Shown here in pieces: positions 40,553 to 49,809 of a stretch of DNA of 64,000 nucleotides. Location: positions 124,001-188,000 of the forward strand of contig JADZEQ010000001.1 of NCBI GenBank assembly GCA_020850455.1, read 5' to 3'. The translations under genes and the position numbers were made by a program. Origin of the DNA: Sphingomonadaceae bacterium. GTDB taxonomy: Bacteria; Pseudomonadota; Alphaproteobacteria; Sphingomonadales; Sphingomonadaceae. The notes under the pieces are model-generated. The model was not told the origin of the DNA. It saw only the letters and a list, made by a program, of their open reading frames with translations, and searched no databases. Numbering within the stretch: the stretch's first letter is position 1; every line of letters starts with the position of its first letter.

Positions 40553-41503
40553 TTAGTCAGGACGCTTGCCGCCGCGTACCACGCAGCGAAAACCCAAATG
40601 GGTGGTCGATGTATCGACCATTTCAGGGTGGCGCGCGGCGGGGCGATAGCGTTGGCAATAGTTGGCGGCGCACAGGTGCGAGCCGCCTTTGATAACTTTG
40701 CGCGCGATGCGCACATCGGGCTGCGCAGGGTCAAAGCTCTGCGCGCGCGGCGGCCCGCGCGGATTGTCGATAACGCAGCATTTTGATTTTTTCGCCGGGT
40801 GTGCGCTATCGCCCCACCAATCATCGGTCCATTCCCAGACATTGCCGATCATATCGTAAAGGCCATAGCCATTGGGCGGAAAGCTGCGCACCGGCGACGT
40901 ACCTTCCCATCCGTCCAGACATTGGTTGGCAAAGGGGAAAAGCCCCTGCCAATAGTTGGCGAGCATCCGTCCATCGGGGGCAAGACTGTCGCCCCAGGCA
41001 AATTCACACCCCTCCAGCCCGCCGCGTGCGGCAAATTCAAACTCTGCCTCCCGTGGCAGCAGCTTGCCCGCCCAGCGCGCATAAGCTGCGGCATCGGCAT
41101 GGGCAATATGGACCACCGGGTGATCGTCCAGCCCCGACAAATCGCTGTCCGGGCCAAAGGGGCGGTTCCACCGCGCGCCCGCGACAAAATGCCACCAATT
41201 GGCCGGATCGCCCATATCCACCGGGCCGGGCGGCTTGGCAAAGACCAGCGAACCCGCGCGCGCGCTTTCGGGGGTTAGCCCGGGGTAAATTTTGGGGTCG
41301 GGCACAATTTCGGCAAGGGTGACATAGCCGGTCGCCGCGACAAATTGCGCAAATTGCGCGTTGGTGACCGGCGTTTCGTCGATCCAGAAACCATCGACGC
41401 GAACCTGTCGCACCGGTGCTTCTTCGGGGTAGAAAGCGGCCGATCCCATGGTGAACACACCGCCGTCGAGCCAGCGCATCCCCGCATATTTTTGCTGCGT
41501 CAT
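40553..41503 (-). CDS. Formylglycine-generating enzyme (sulfatase-modifying factor)
   Basis: This encodes 316 residues from ATG 41503. The FGE-sulfatase domain shows FTMGSAAFYPEEAPVRQVRV and GNVWEWTDDWW. The active-site segment GGSHLCAANYCQRYRPAAR has both cysteines (278 and 283) at the five-residue spacing of human SUMF1. FGE oxidises the sulfatase active-site cysteine to formylglycine in the cytoplasm before export. It is divergent from a Cys-type arylsulfatase 207 bases away, its obvious client. Presence of both cysteines argues against an EgtB-like or inactive paralogue. Confidence 0.92.
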   Translation of the reverse strand: MTQQKYAGMRWLDGGVFTMGSAAFYPEEAPVRQVRVDGFWIDETPVTNAQFAQFVAATGYVTLAEIVPDPKIYPGLTPESARAGSLVFAKPPGPVDMGDPANWWHFVAGARWNRPFGPDSDLSGLDDHPVVHIAHADAAAYARWAGKLLPREAEFEFAARGGLEGCEFAWGDSLAPDGRMLANYWQGLFPFANQCLDGWEGTSPVRSFPPNGYGLYDMIGNVWEWTDDWWGDSAHPAKKSKCCVIDNPRGPPRAQSFDPAQPDVRIARKVIKGGSHLCAANYCQRYRPAARHPEMVDTSTTHLGFRCVVRGGKRPD

Positions 41504-41710
41504 CGCCCGCACCTCCAACAAAACCACCGTGCCGCACCCAGCATGGGGCAGCGGCAAAGCCTTGCCAAGCCGCTTTGCGGGCGGCGCATATTTTGGCGCG
41601 CAAAGTCAAGTTCTGACAATGATGCTGCGCTATATAACGAAAAAAATGGGGTGCGGACGCGCGCCCAAGCCCCGGAAAATCGGTCGGCGCATAGATGGAG
41701 GAATAGAGAG

Positions 41711-44185
41711 ATGGCAGGATTTTCACCCAAGCTGCGTCTGGTTAGCGCTGTGGTTACGGCGCTTATGGCGACCAGTTCGCTGGCGCAAAACGCCGCGACA
41801 TCCTCAACCCCTGCCCCAACTTCTGCCCCGGCCCCTGCCCCAACCCCTGCCCCAACTTCTGCCCCGACCCCTACCGCCAGCATAGATCGCAGCATATTGC
41901 CGATCGCCGAAGCCGACAGGCCGCATCTGACGACGCTCGACGTGCGCGACGCCGTCGCGCCGCCGCCGGTGCAACCGGTGCGCCCGCCAGCGGGTGCCCC
42001 CAATGTCCTTATCATCCTGCTCGATGATTTCGGTTTCGGCCAGTCGAGCGCCTTTGGTGGCCCCATCCATATGCCCGCACTGGCAGCGCTCGCGGCGGGC
42101 GGCAGTGTCTATAATAATTTCCACACCACCGCGCTTTGTTCGCCGACCCGCTCCGCATTGATGACCGGGCGCAACCATCATAATGTCGAGGCCGGTTCGA
42201 TCACCGAAACCGCGACCAATTTCCCCGGCGACACGTCGCGCCGCCCGGCGAGCGCCGCCCCAATTGCAGAGATTTTGCGCCTCAACGGCTATGCAACGGG
42301 TGCTTTTGGCAAATGGCATGAAACACCGGCTGCCGAGGTGAGCGCGGTCGGGCCGTTCGACCGCTGGCCAACCCGATCGGGCTTTGACCGTTTCTATGGG
42401 TTTATCGGCGGCGAAACCAACCAATGGTCGCCCAATATTTATGACGGCACCACCCATATCGACCCGCCGCGTACGCCGGGATATCATTTCCTGACCGACA
42501 TGACCGACCAGTCGATTGCGTGGCTGCGGTCGATCAGCGCGCTGTCGCCCGACAAGCCATTTTTCCTATATTATGCACCCGGTGCGACGCACGCGCCGCA
42601 CCATGTTGCCCCCGAATGGAGCGCGCGCTATCGCGGTGCGTTTGACATGGGGTGGGACGTTATGCGCCAGCAAACGCTGGCACGCCAGTTGCGCATGGGC
42701 ATTGTCCCGCCCGGTACCGAGCTTGCGCCGCGTCCCGATGATATTCGCGCGTGGGACAGCCTGTCGAACGATGAACGCCGCCTGTTCGCCCGGCAGATGG
42801 AAATTTTTGCCGGTTTTTCGGAAATGGCCGATCATGAAGCGGGGCGGTTGATCGACGCGCTGCGCCAATTGGGCCGCTTCGACAATACGCTGATCTTCTT
42901 TGTCGTCGGCGACAATGGCGCAAGTGCGGAGGGCGGCGACGTCGGCCGCGCCAATGAATTCAGCTATTTCAATGGGGTGCCCGAAACGGTGGCCGACCAG
43001 TTGCGTCAGATTGACCAACTCGGCGGGCCGAACAGTTTCAACCATTATGCATCGGGCTGGGCCTTTGGCGGCGATGCCCCCTTCGGCTGGACCAAACAGG
43101 TCGCATCGGATTTTGGCGGCACCCGCAACGGCCTTGTCATCTCTTGGCCCGGCCATGTCGGCACGCCGGGCATTCGCCCGCAATTTCACCATGTCATCGA
43201 CATTGTGCCGACCATATTGGAAGCGGCGCACCTGCCGGTGCCGACCAGTGTCGATGGGGTTGCGCAAATCCCGATGGATGGGGTCAGCATGGTCTATAGC
43301 ATGGCTGATGCGCACGCCGCAGACCGGCATAATGTGCAATATTTTGAAATGTTTGGTAACCGCGCCCTCTATCAGGATGGCTGGCTGGCGCGCACCATCC
43401 ATATGGCCCCATGGGCCACCCGCCCACCGCACAGTCTGGCCGCCGACACATGGGAATTGTTCGACACCCGTCGCGATTTCAGCCTGTCACACAATGTCGC
43501 GGCACAATATCCCGAACGGCTCGCCGCGATGCAGCAGCGCTTTTTGGAAGAGGCGGTGCGCAACCATGTCCTGCCGCTCGATGACCGGCGTGCCGAACGG
43601 CTCAACGCCGCATTGGTTGGCCGGCCAGATTTGATGGGCAATCGCACCAGCCTGACGCTCTATCCCGGCATGCGCGCGATGAACGAAAATACATTTCTGA
43701 ACGTCAAAAACCGCAGCTTCACGATTACGGCGAACCTCAGCTCTGCGGCGGGCGGCACTGCGCCCAATGGCGCGATCGTCGCACAGGGCGGACGTTTTGG
43801 CGGCTGGAGCCTTTATGTGCAGGATGGCCGGCCCGGCTTTACCTATAATTTCCTCAACATGCAGCGTTTCACCATCACTGCGCCCGATCGGCTACCGGCA
43901 GGCGATGTCCAACTTAGCTTTGCCTTTACCTATGATGGCGGGCTGGGCGCGGGCGGTGTCGGGCGCTTGTTCGCCAACGGCAATCTGCTTGCCGAAGGGC
44001 GGATTGACCGCACCCAAGCCATCGCCTTTTCGGCGAGCGACGGGGCCGATGTCGGCGATGACACCGGCACGCCAGTCATCGAAAATTATGGCGGCGCTGG
44101 CGCGCAATATACCGGCACCATCCGCGACGTGACCATTGACGTTGCAGAGATGTTGCAAGCGGCACCGCCGCCTGCCCACCCATAA
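41711..44185 (+). CDS. Secreted arylsulfatase (Cys-type)
   Basis: This 824-residue protein starts at ATG 41711 behind GGAGGAATAGAGAG. A signal peptide (VSAVVTALMATSSLAQ) leads into a Pro/Ala/Thr-rich linker with short repeats (PAPTSAPAP). The sulfatase core begins at PNVLIILLDDFGFGQSS with metal-binding Asp residues. The modified residue is Cys143 in TALCSPTRSALMTGR, an exact CxPxR sulfatase motif. FFVVGDNGASAEGG and PFGWTKQ complete the site. About 200 C-terminal residues form a further beta-rich domain. It should hydrolyse an organic sulfate ester in the periplasm once matured by the divergent FGE. Confidence 0.93.
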   Translation: MAGFSPKLRLVSAVVTALMATSSLAQNAATSSTPAPTSAPAPAPTPAPTSAPTPTASIDRSILPIAEADRPHLTTLDVRDAVAPPPVQPVRPPAGAPNVLIILLDDFGFGQSSAFGGPIHMPALAALAAGGSVYNNFHTTALCSPTRSALMTGRNHHNVEAGSITETATNFPGDTSRRPASAAPIAEILRLNGYATGAFGKWHETPAAEVSAVGPFDRWPTRSGFDRFYGFIGGETNQWSPNIYDGTTHIDPPRTPGYHFLTDMTDQSIAWLRSISALSPDKPFFLYYAPGATHAPHHVAPEWSARYRGAFDMGWDVMRQQTLARQLRMGIVPPGTELAPRPDDIRAWDSLSNDERRLFARQMEIFAGFSEMADHEAGRLIDALRQLGRFDNTLIFFVVGDNGASAEGGDVGRANEFSYFNGVPETVADQLRQIDQLGGPNSFNHYASGWAFGGDAPFGWTKQVASDFGGTRNGLVISWPGHVGTPGIRPQFHHVIDIVPTILEAAHLPVPTSVDGVAQIPMDGVSMVYSMADAHAADRHNVQYFEMFGNRALYQDGWLARTIHMAPWATRPPHSLAADTWELFDTRRDFSLSHNVAAQYPERLAAMQQRFLEEAVRNHVLPLDDRRAERLNAALVGRPDLMGNRTSLTLYPGMRAMNENTFLNVKNRSFTITANLSSAAGGTAPNGAIVAQGGRFGGWSLYVQDGRPGFTYNFLNMQRFTITAPDRLPAGDVQLSFAFTYDGGLGAGGVGRLFANGNLLAEGRIDRTQAIAFSASDGADVGDDTGTPVIENYGGAGAQYTGTIRDVTIDVAEMLQAAPPPAHP

Positions 44186-44224
44186 TCAACTGTCCATAAC
44201 CAACGGATTAAAAAGGAATTTGCT

Positions 44225-44716
44225 ATGACCAACATGCCGATGGCCTTTGAACATGTCGACACCGCGCTGATTGATGATGCGTCGCTGCCCTGGGTGCCCT
44301 TTACCCCCTATAGCAATGATGTGCACATCAAATTGCTCAAGGCTGACCCGGTGCGCGGCGAAACCATCACCTTCCTGAAAGCGCCGGTTTCGATGCAATT
44401 GCCGCGCCACCACCATAGCGGCACGGTCATCGTCTATACGGTTGCCGGGGCGTGGCGGTACAAGGAACATGATTGGGTTGCCCTGCCGGGCAGCGTCGTC
44501 TTTGAAACCGCCGCAAGTGCCCACACGGCGGAGGCTGTGCCGGGCCACGGGGATGAGGTTATCACGCTCAACATCACGGTGGGCGATTTGCTCTATACCG
44601 ATGATGCCGGGCAGGTTGTCGCCATTGAAAATTGGCGCACGATGGTCGAACGCTACCTCAACTATTGCGCGGAACAGGGTATCGAACCGCGCGACGTCAC
44701 CAGCTTTGCGGCCTGA
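44225..44716 (+). CDS. Cupin dioxygenase-like protein (2,4'-dihydroxyacetophenone dioxygenase family)
   Basis: This 163-residue protein has LPRHHHSGTVIVYTVAG, the first cupin motif with metal-binding histidines, and a second motif in SVVFETAASAHTAEA. ERYLNYCAEQGIEPRD near the end recalls the 2,4'-dihydroxyacetophenone dioxygenase family. The substrate here is not known. It is 39 bases after the sulfatase and three bases before an SDR, so the three may form one transcript. Confidence 0.75.
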   Translation: MTNMPMAFEHVDTALIDDASLPWVPFTPYSNDVHIKLLKADPVRGETITFLKAPVSMQLPRHHHSGTVIVYTVAGAWRYKEHDWVALPGSVVFETAASAHTAEAVPGHGDEVITLNITVGDLLYTDDAGQVVAIENWRTMVERYLNYCAEQGIEPRDVTSFAA

Positions 44717-44719
44717 CAT

Positions 44720-45553
44720 ATGGGTTGGGAGCTTGGCGGCGCGCGCGTCCTCATCACCGGCGCAGCATCGGGCATCGGGCTGGCCTGCGCCGAAGCCTTT
44801 GCTGCGCAAGGGTGCACGCTGATCCTCAGCGACATCGATGCAAGGGCGGTGGAACAGGTCGGCGCGCGGCTGGGCGCCCGGCTCGCCCTCGCCACCAACA
44901 TCAGCTCGGCAGAGGATGTCGCCAATCTCCTCTCCGCAGTCGAGGCGGCGACCGGCGGCGTCGACGTGCTGATAAACAATGCGGGGATCGGATACCTCGG
45001 CGCGTTCGAAGATACAGCGATTGCCGAATGGCAGCGGGTGATCGACATCAATGTCATCGGCATGGTGCGGATAATTCAGGCCTTTCTGCCGGGGATGCGC
45101 CGTTCGGGGCAGCGCGGCGCGATCGTCAACATCGCCTCCACCGCCGGATTTGCGCCCACAGCCTCCATGTCCGCCTATGCCGCGTCCAAACATGCGGTGG
45201 TCGGCCTGTCCGAAGTGCTGGCGATGGAGCTGCACGACACGCCGATTGCGGTCACCATTGTCGCACCGGGGATCGTCAACACCAATATTGTCAAGGCCAG
45301 CGCCAATATGGCACCGACGATCAGCCCATCCCAAATCGAACGGCTGCAAGCCTATTACGACAGCAAGGGCTGCGCACCCGATGTTATCGCACGCGATATC
45401 GTTCGCGGGGTGGAACGGGGTACGCCGGTCGTCCATTCAGGGCCATACGCCCGCCTGTTATGCACGATGATCCGCCTGTCACGCCGCCTTGCCCGACGCG
45501 TGGCGATCAGCAGTTCGCGCGAGATCGGTTTTCTGCCGCCCGCCGCTGGTTGA
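44720..45553 (+). CDS. Short-chain dehydrogenase/reductase
   Basis: This 277-residue SDR has VLITGAASGIGLACAEAFAA for cofactor binding, LINNAGIGYLG, and the catalytic Ser and YAASK in MSAYAASKHAVVGLSE. The classical fold is followed by a basic C-terminal tail. The substrate is unknown. It directly follows the cupin gene and converges on an AraC-type regulator gene with one base between the stops. Confidence 0.88.
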   Translation: MGWELGGARVLITGAASGIGLACAEAFAAQGCTLILSDIDARAVEQVGARLGARLALATNISSAEDVANLLSAVEAATGGVDVLINNAGIGYLGAFEDTAIAEWQRVIDINVIGMVRIIQAFLPGMRRSGQRGAIVNIASTAGFAPTASMSAYAASKHAVVGLSEVLAMELHDTPIAVTIVAPGIVNTNIVKASANMAPTISPSQIERLQAYYDSKGCAPDVIARDIVRGVERGTPVVHSGPYARLLCTMIRLSRRLARRVAISSSREIGFLPPAAG

Positions 45554-45554
45554 G

Positions 45555-46568
45555 CTATGCCGCACCCATGGCCTGCCGCGCCGCAGCACGAATTTGCCGG
45601 GGCGACAGGCCATAGCGTTGGCGCATAAAGCGGCTGAGCGCGCTCATCTGCGAAAATTGCAATATGTCGGCGATCTGGCCAATCGATAAGGTCGATTCAT
45701 GGAGGTAGGATTGCGCCAGGCTGGCGCGCACATGGTCAAAAATTTCGCCAAAGCCCCTGCCCTCCATCGCCAATTTGCGCTGTAGGCTGCGGCGCGAATG
45801 GCCAAGCATTTTTGCCGCCCGGTCTAGGTCAATCGGCGCAAAGGGCAGCATGGCGCGCACCAATTGTTCGGCCTGTATCGCCAGCAAGCCCGGCGCATGG
45901 CGCCGCGCCGAACGATATTGCTGGGTCAGTTGCTGGTGGCGGGCCGCATCGCGGCCAACAACCGGCCTCCCCAATATTTCGGTTTCGACAAAAATGGCGT
46001 TGCGGTCGGCATTATAGAAAATATTGGGGCCCAGAATGTGCCGATGCCAATGTTGATCATGTGGCGCGGCATGGCGCAGATAGAGGGCGGATGGCTGCCA
46101 ATCGGGGACATGGCGGCGCAATTCGCGCAGCAGCACGGCAAAGCCAAGTTCGACGATCTGCCGTTGCTGTGCCCCCTCCCCCGCCGCCATTTCATAGCTC
46201 AGCATGACACCGCCCTCTGTCCGCACGACGCCAACAACCGAAACCTGCGTGTGCAGCGGCAGGAAAATGGCAATATCCTCCAGCAGCTTGCCGACGGTCC
46301 CTGCCGTCGAAAAAAGCGCCGCCATCGGCCCGAAAAGCTGGAAAGACAAACCCATGCCGAGGCGAAGGCCGAACGCTGCCTCCCCCAATATATTTTGCCC
46401 GATGTCGATCAAACGCTGCACCGCTGTCACCGGGATCGGCAGGTCGGGTTGGTGCATCGGGTCGAGCGGCAGACCCAGTGCCACCGCCAGCGCGGGATAA
46501 TCACCGCCCAGTTCGGCAACCAGCGCCGGTGCGCCCGCCAATAATCCGCTTCGCGCCCACTTTGCCAT
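45555..46568 (-). CDS. AraC-family regulator (OruR-like N-terminal domain)
   Basis: This 337-residue protein has a C-terminal AraC DNA-binding domain of two helix-turn-helix motifs (AAKMLGHSRRSLQRKLAMEG; IGQIADILQFSQMSALSRFM). A long N-terminal domain matches the arabinose_bd/OruR type, which senses a small molecule. It may control the neighbouring catabolic SDR genes on either side. Confidence 0.9.
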   Translation of the reverse strand: MAKWARSGLLAGAPALVAELGGDYPALAVALGLPLDPMHQPDLPIPVTAVQRLIDIGQNILGEAAFGLRLGMGLSFQLFGPMAALFSTAGTVGKLLEDIAIFLPLHTQVSVVGVVRTEGGVMLSYEMAAGEGAQQRQIVELGFAVLLRELRRHVPDWQPSALYLRHAAPHDQHWHRHILGPNIFYNADRNAIFVETEILGRPVVGRDAARHQQLTQQYRSARRHAPGLLAIQAEQLVRAMLPFAPIDLDRAAKMLGHSRRSLQRKLAMEGRGFGEIFDHVRASLAQSYLHESTLSIGQIADILQFSQMSALSRFMRQRYGLSPRQIRAAARQAMGAA

Positions 46569-46637
46569 CAGACGCGCAAATCAGCCGCAACTGGCGCGCA
46601 AAGTCAATAATGGGGCCGCATGCCGACGCCTTTGCGC

Positions 46638-47411
46638 CTATTTGGTTGTATAGCCGCCGTTGACCAAAATGGTTTGGCCAGTCATCCACCAACCATCGGA
46701 CACCATGAAGCGGATATAGGGGACGATATCCTCTATATCGGTCAGGCCGGTTTTGGAAAATGCGGACAGCGCCGCCGCCGATTTATGATAGGCAACGGCC
46801 TCTGCCTCCTCCGCCGGGTAGAAAAAGGGCGTATCCATCGGCCCCGGCCCGATGGCGGTGACCGAAATGCCGCGCGCGCCAAATTCCTTGGATGCGGCGC
46901 GGGTGAAATGTTCCACCGGCGCTTTCGTCCCAGCATAGCTCGCATAAAAGGGGGTGAAAGCACCCAAAAGCGACGTCACGACCGTAAGCAATTTGCCGTT
47001 ATCGTTCAAATGCTTGCCCGCTTCCTTGATGAAGAAAAAGGCAGCTTTGGCGTTGATGGCGCTCATCGCGTCATATTCGGCTTCGCTAATCTCCACCATC
47101 GGCTTTTTGAGCACCTTGCCGGTCGTATTGATCGCGATATCAAGCGCGCCAATCGCCGCCTTCGCATCGGCGAATAATTTTTCGACCGCATCGGCATGCG
47201 TCAAATCGGCCTGAAAAATCGCCGCCTGCGCGCCCGCCGCCCGGACCGCCGCTGCCGTCGCCTCTGCATCCGCCTTTGACGCATCGCTATTATAATGGAT
47301 GGCAACCGCCCGTGCGCCATGTTCGGCGAGGTCGCGGGCAATCAAGCCACCGAGATTCTTGGCACCCCCACCGATGAGGATATTTTTACCCGCTATCTTA
47401 TGATCGGCCAT
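46638..47411 (-). CDS. Short-chain dehydrogenase/reductase
   Basis: This encodes 257 residues from ATG 47411 with AAGGAG upstream. Cofactor binding is at NILIGGGAKNLGGLIARDL, a variant glycine motif, and the catalytic residues are in FYASYAGTKAPVEHF (YxxxK). It ends in WWMTGQTILVNGGYTTK, typical of FabG-like SDRs. The next gene, divergent, is a LysR regulator that probably controls it. The substrate is unknown. Confidence 0.87.
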   Translation of the reverse strand: MADHKIAGKNILIGGGAKNLGGLIARDLAEHGARAVAIHYNSDASKADAEATAAAVRAAGAQAAIFQADLTHADAVEKLFADAKAAIGALDIAINTTGKVLKKPMVEISEAEYDAMSAINAKAAFFFIKEAGKHLNDNGKLLTVVTSLLGAFTPFYASYAGTKAPVEHFTRAASKEFGARGISVTAIGPGPMDTPFFYPAEEAEAVAYHKSAAALSAFSKTGLTDIEDIVPYIRFMVSDGWWMTGQTILVNGGYTTK

Positions 47412-47540
47412 GCTGGCGCTCCTTTTCTGATCCCATGATTCGACATGCTGTCTGCCCGCCATAATATCGGCTGGAATATCGGGATAAAGTGGGACAATCT
47501 GGTATCACTTGTCAGAATATACGAACAATGGGGGGTGCGC

Positions 47541-48443
47541 TTGGACCGGATTGAGCTATGTCGCATCTTCATGCAGGTGGTCGACAGCGCCAGTTTCACG
47601 CGCGCGGCGGCCGGCCTCGGCCTGCCGCGTTCCACCGTCTCTGCCGCGATATCGGAATTGGAACGCCGGGTCGGCGCGCGATTGCTACACCGCACCACCC
47701 GGCGCGTCGCCGCCACCGCCGATGGCGCGGCATTTTATGCGCTGGGTGCGCAACTGGTCGCGGCGATGGAGGAGGCGGAAAATCTGTTCCGGGACAATCG
47801 CGCGCAACAGGCGGGGATAGTGCGCGTCGATGTGCCCGGCCGGATCGGTCGGTTGGTCATCGCCCCGGCGCTGCCCGACTTTCTGGACAGCCACCCGCTG
47901 ATCGACATTGAATTGGGCGTCACCGACCGCACGGTCAATCTGGTCGAAGAACGGGTTGATTGCGTGTTGCGGGTCGGCCCCTTGCCCGATTCAAGCCTGA
48001 TCGCCCGCCATATCGGCGACCTGCCGCTGATCAACGTCGCCAGCCCCGCCTATTTGCAACGTCATGGCACGCCGCACACCCCCGACGATTTGGCGGGCCA
48101 TATGGCGGTTCGCTATGCCTCCCCCGCGCATGGCGGCGTCGAACAATGGGAATGGATTGCCGATGGCAAGCTGCTGCGCCAACCGCTGCAAGCGCGGGTT
48201 ACCGTCAATAATGCGGAGGCTTATATTGCCTGTTGCCTCGCCGGACTGGGGTTGATCCAAATCCCCGCTTATGATGTCCGCCAGCATCTCGCGGCGGGTG
48301 AATTGGTGGAGGTTATGCCCCGCCACCGTGCACCGCCATTGCCGATCACCCTGCTCTATCCCCACCGGCAGCATCTTGCCACGCGCGTGCGCCTGTTCGC
48401 CGACTGGCTCGACGCGCTGCTACGCCGCGAAATCATCGATTGA
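47541..48443 (+). CDS. LysR-family transcriptional regulator
   Basis: This encodes about 300 residues. The N-terminal winged HTH is FMQVVDSASFTRAAAGLGLP with RSTVSAAISELERRVG. The rest is the substrate-binding domain of the LysR type (VRVDVPGRIGRLVIAPALP). I chose the TTG at 47541, which gives the standard length and follows GGGGG; the open frame reaches back to 47445. It is divergent from the SDR at 46638-47411, the usual layout of a LysR regulator and its target. Confidence 0.9.
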   Translation: MDRIELCRIFMQVVDSASFTRAAAGLGLPRSTVSAAISELERRVGARLLHRTTRRVAATADGAAFYALGAQLVAAMEEAENLFRDNRAQQAGIVRVDVPGRIGRLVIAPALPDFLDSHPLIDIELGVTDRTVNLVEERVDCVLRVGPLPDSSLIARHIGDLPLINVASPAYLQRHGTPHTPDDLAGHMAVRYASPAHGGVEQWEWIADGKLLRQPLQARVTVNNAEAYIACCLAGLGLIQIPAYDVRQHLAAGELVEVMPRHRAPPLPITLLYPHRQHLATRVRLFADWLDALLRREIID

Positions 48444-48456
48444 GGGCAGCGCCAGC

Positions 48457-49809
48457 TCAGATGATGTTGAGGCGCTGGGCGGTGCGCGCCGCCGGGATTA
48501 GAAGATGGCGGATCAACAATTCATGCTTGTTTCTGAACCGCACCGGCTGGATTTGTTCGATCGGCATCGGCAAATCATCCATCCGATCGCGCGCAATGCC
48601 ATCGGCAAGGACCATTCCCATGAGCGGCGCCATTACGTTGCCCCACGCGTTGCAGTACATCAATCCGTACACGCCTGACTCAAGCTCGAACAAGCCGGGA
48701 AACTCGCGGTCACGCATGGCAACCCGCCCCGTCCAATATGTCTCTAACTCGATGTTCATGTCCCGCGTCGCCGGCCATGTGCGATGAATCCAGCGAAGTT
48801 GATCGCGGAAATGCGATTCGGCATCATGCGCGCCGCCGCGCCGCGGGATCGACGAAAGGATCAGTCGATTGTGCCGGTCACGGACCAACGGATTGAGGTC
48901 GACGGGAACTTGCGCAAAGGTCGCCCCACCCGGCATGATCAGATTCAAAGCTTCATGGGGCAATGCTTTGGTCGTAAGCGCATAGGCAGTCAGCGGATAA
49001 AATCCTTGCGCAAATTGCGGCACGATGTCGGTCGGGTAGGCATTTGTGCAAAAAACAACACGGGCGGCGCGAGCCTCACCACCATCGGTGGTCACACGCC
49101 ATCGAACGCCGTCCCTGATTAGCGAGCGCGCCTCGCTGTCGCCGTAAACGGCAGCCCCCAACCGTTTGGCGCTGGCGATCATACCGTTGGTAAACAGGTA
49201 GGGATTCACCCGTCCGCCATTTTCATAAAGGACACCATAGCCGTAATAGTCCGATCCGGTCGCACCCTTCATCTCGGTGCCGGAAAGCGCCGTAACCTTT
49301 TGAAAACCCTGCTCTTCAAGATAGCGGGATGCCGCCAGAAATTTGTCAAACGCTGCCCGGCTGACCATGCCGTTCAGATATCCAGCCCGTTCCGCGTCGC
49401 ATTCAAACCCATGCTTGCGCGACAAATCGAAGGGAATGGTGTGATGCTCGCGAAAGATGTCGATAAACCGCCGCCCGGCATCGGGGAAGCCCTCGAGCAA
49501 CTTTATGTCCTTCAGGATCGGCAAGACATGGCCCGCATTGCGGCCCGAAGCGCCCCAACCGGGCTGTCGTGACTCGACAACGGCGACCCGGATACCCGCC
49601 TCGGTCAAGTGCAGCGCGAGTGAGCTTCCGGTAAGCCCAGCGCCGACAATCGCGACATCGACCTCAATCGCCTCCCGCAATGGCGCATAGTGCGTTCCTT
49701 CACCCTCCGGCATGGTCCAGCCGCTTGCCGCGAGGGGCGCTTCACCGCGCTCATAGGAAGGCCGGGCGTCAGACTGACGCCACGCGCTGGCTTGATGGGT
49801 CATGCCCAT
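48457..49809 (-). CDS. FAD-dependent amine/amino acid oxidase (DAO family)
   Basis: This 450-residue protein has the dinucleotide-binding motif VDVAIVGAGLTGSSLALHL and the DAO-family SGRNAGHVLP segment that carries the flavin contact. It resembles gamma-glutamylputrescine oxidase and similar amine-oxidising flavoproteins. GLMYCNAWGNVMAPLMG closes the FAD site. Its ATG directly follows the stop of the MFS gene, so the two are one transcription unit: an importer and an oxidase for the same compound is a fair inference. The substrate is unknown. Confidence 0.82.
   Translation of the reverse strand: MGMTHQASAWRQSDARPSYERGEAPLAASGWTMPEGEGTHYAPLREAIEVDVAIVGAGLTGSSLALHLTEAGIRVAVVESRQPGWGASGRNAGHVLPILKDIKLLEGFPDAGRRFIDIFREHHTIPFDLSRKHGFECDAERAGYLNGMVSRAAFDKFLAASRYLEEQGFQKVTALSGTEMKGATGSDYYGYGVLYENGGRVNPYLFTNGMIASAKRLGAAVYGDSEARSLIRDGVRWRVTTDGGEARAARVVFCTNAYPTDIVPQFAQGFYPLTAYALTTKALPHEALNLIMPGGATFAQVPVDLNPLVRDRHNRLILSSIPRRGGAHDAESHFRDQLRWIHRTWPATRDMNIELETYWTGRVAMRDREFPGLFELESGVYGLMYCNAWGNVMAPLMGMVLADGIARDRMDDLPMPIEQIQPVRFRNKHELLIRHLLIPAARTAQRLNII

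Noticed and set aside
41820-41880. CCCCAACTTCTGCCCC-type short tandem repeats, considered as a CRISPR or regulatory repeat
   Set aside because: They encode the Pro/Ala/Thr linker of the arylsulfatase in frame; there are no spacers.
44186-45436. A 416-residue reverse-strand frame over the cupin and SDR genes
   Set aside because: Both forward genes have clear family motifs; the reverse frame has none and is rich in His, Arg and Asp as shadows typically are.
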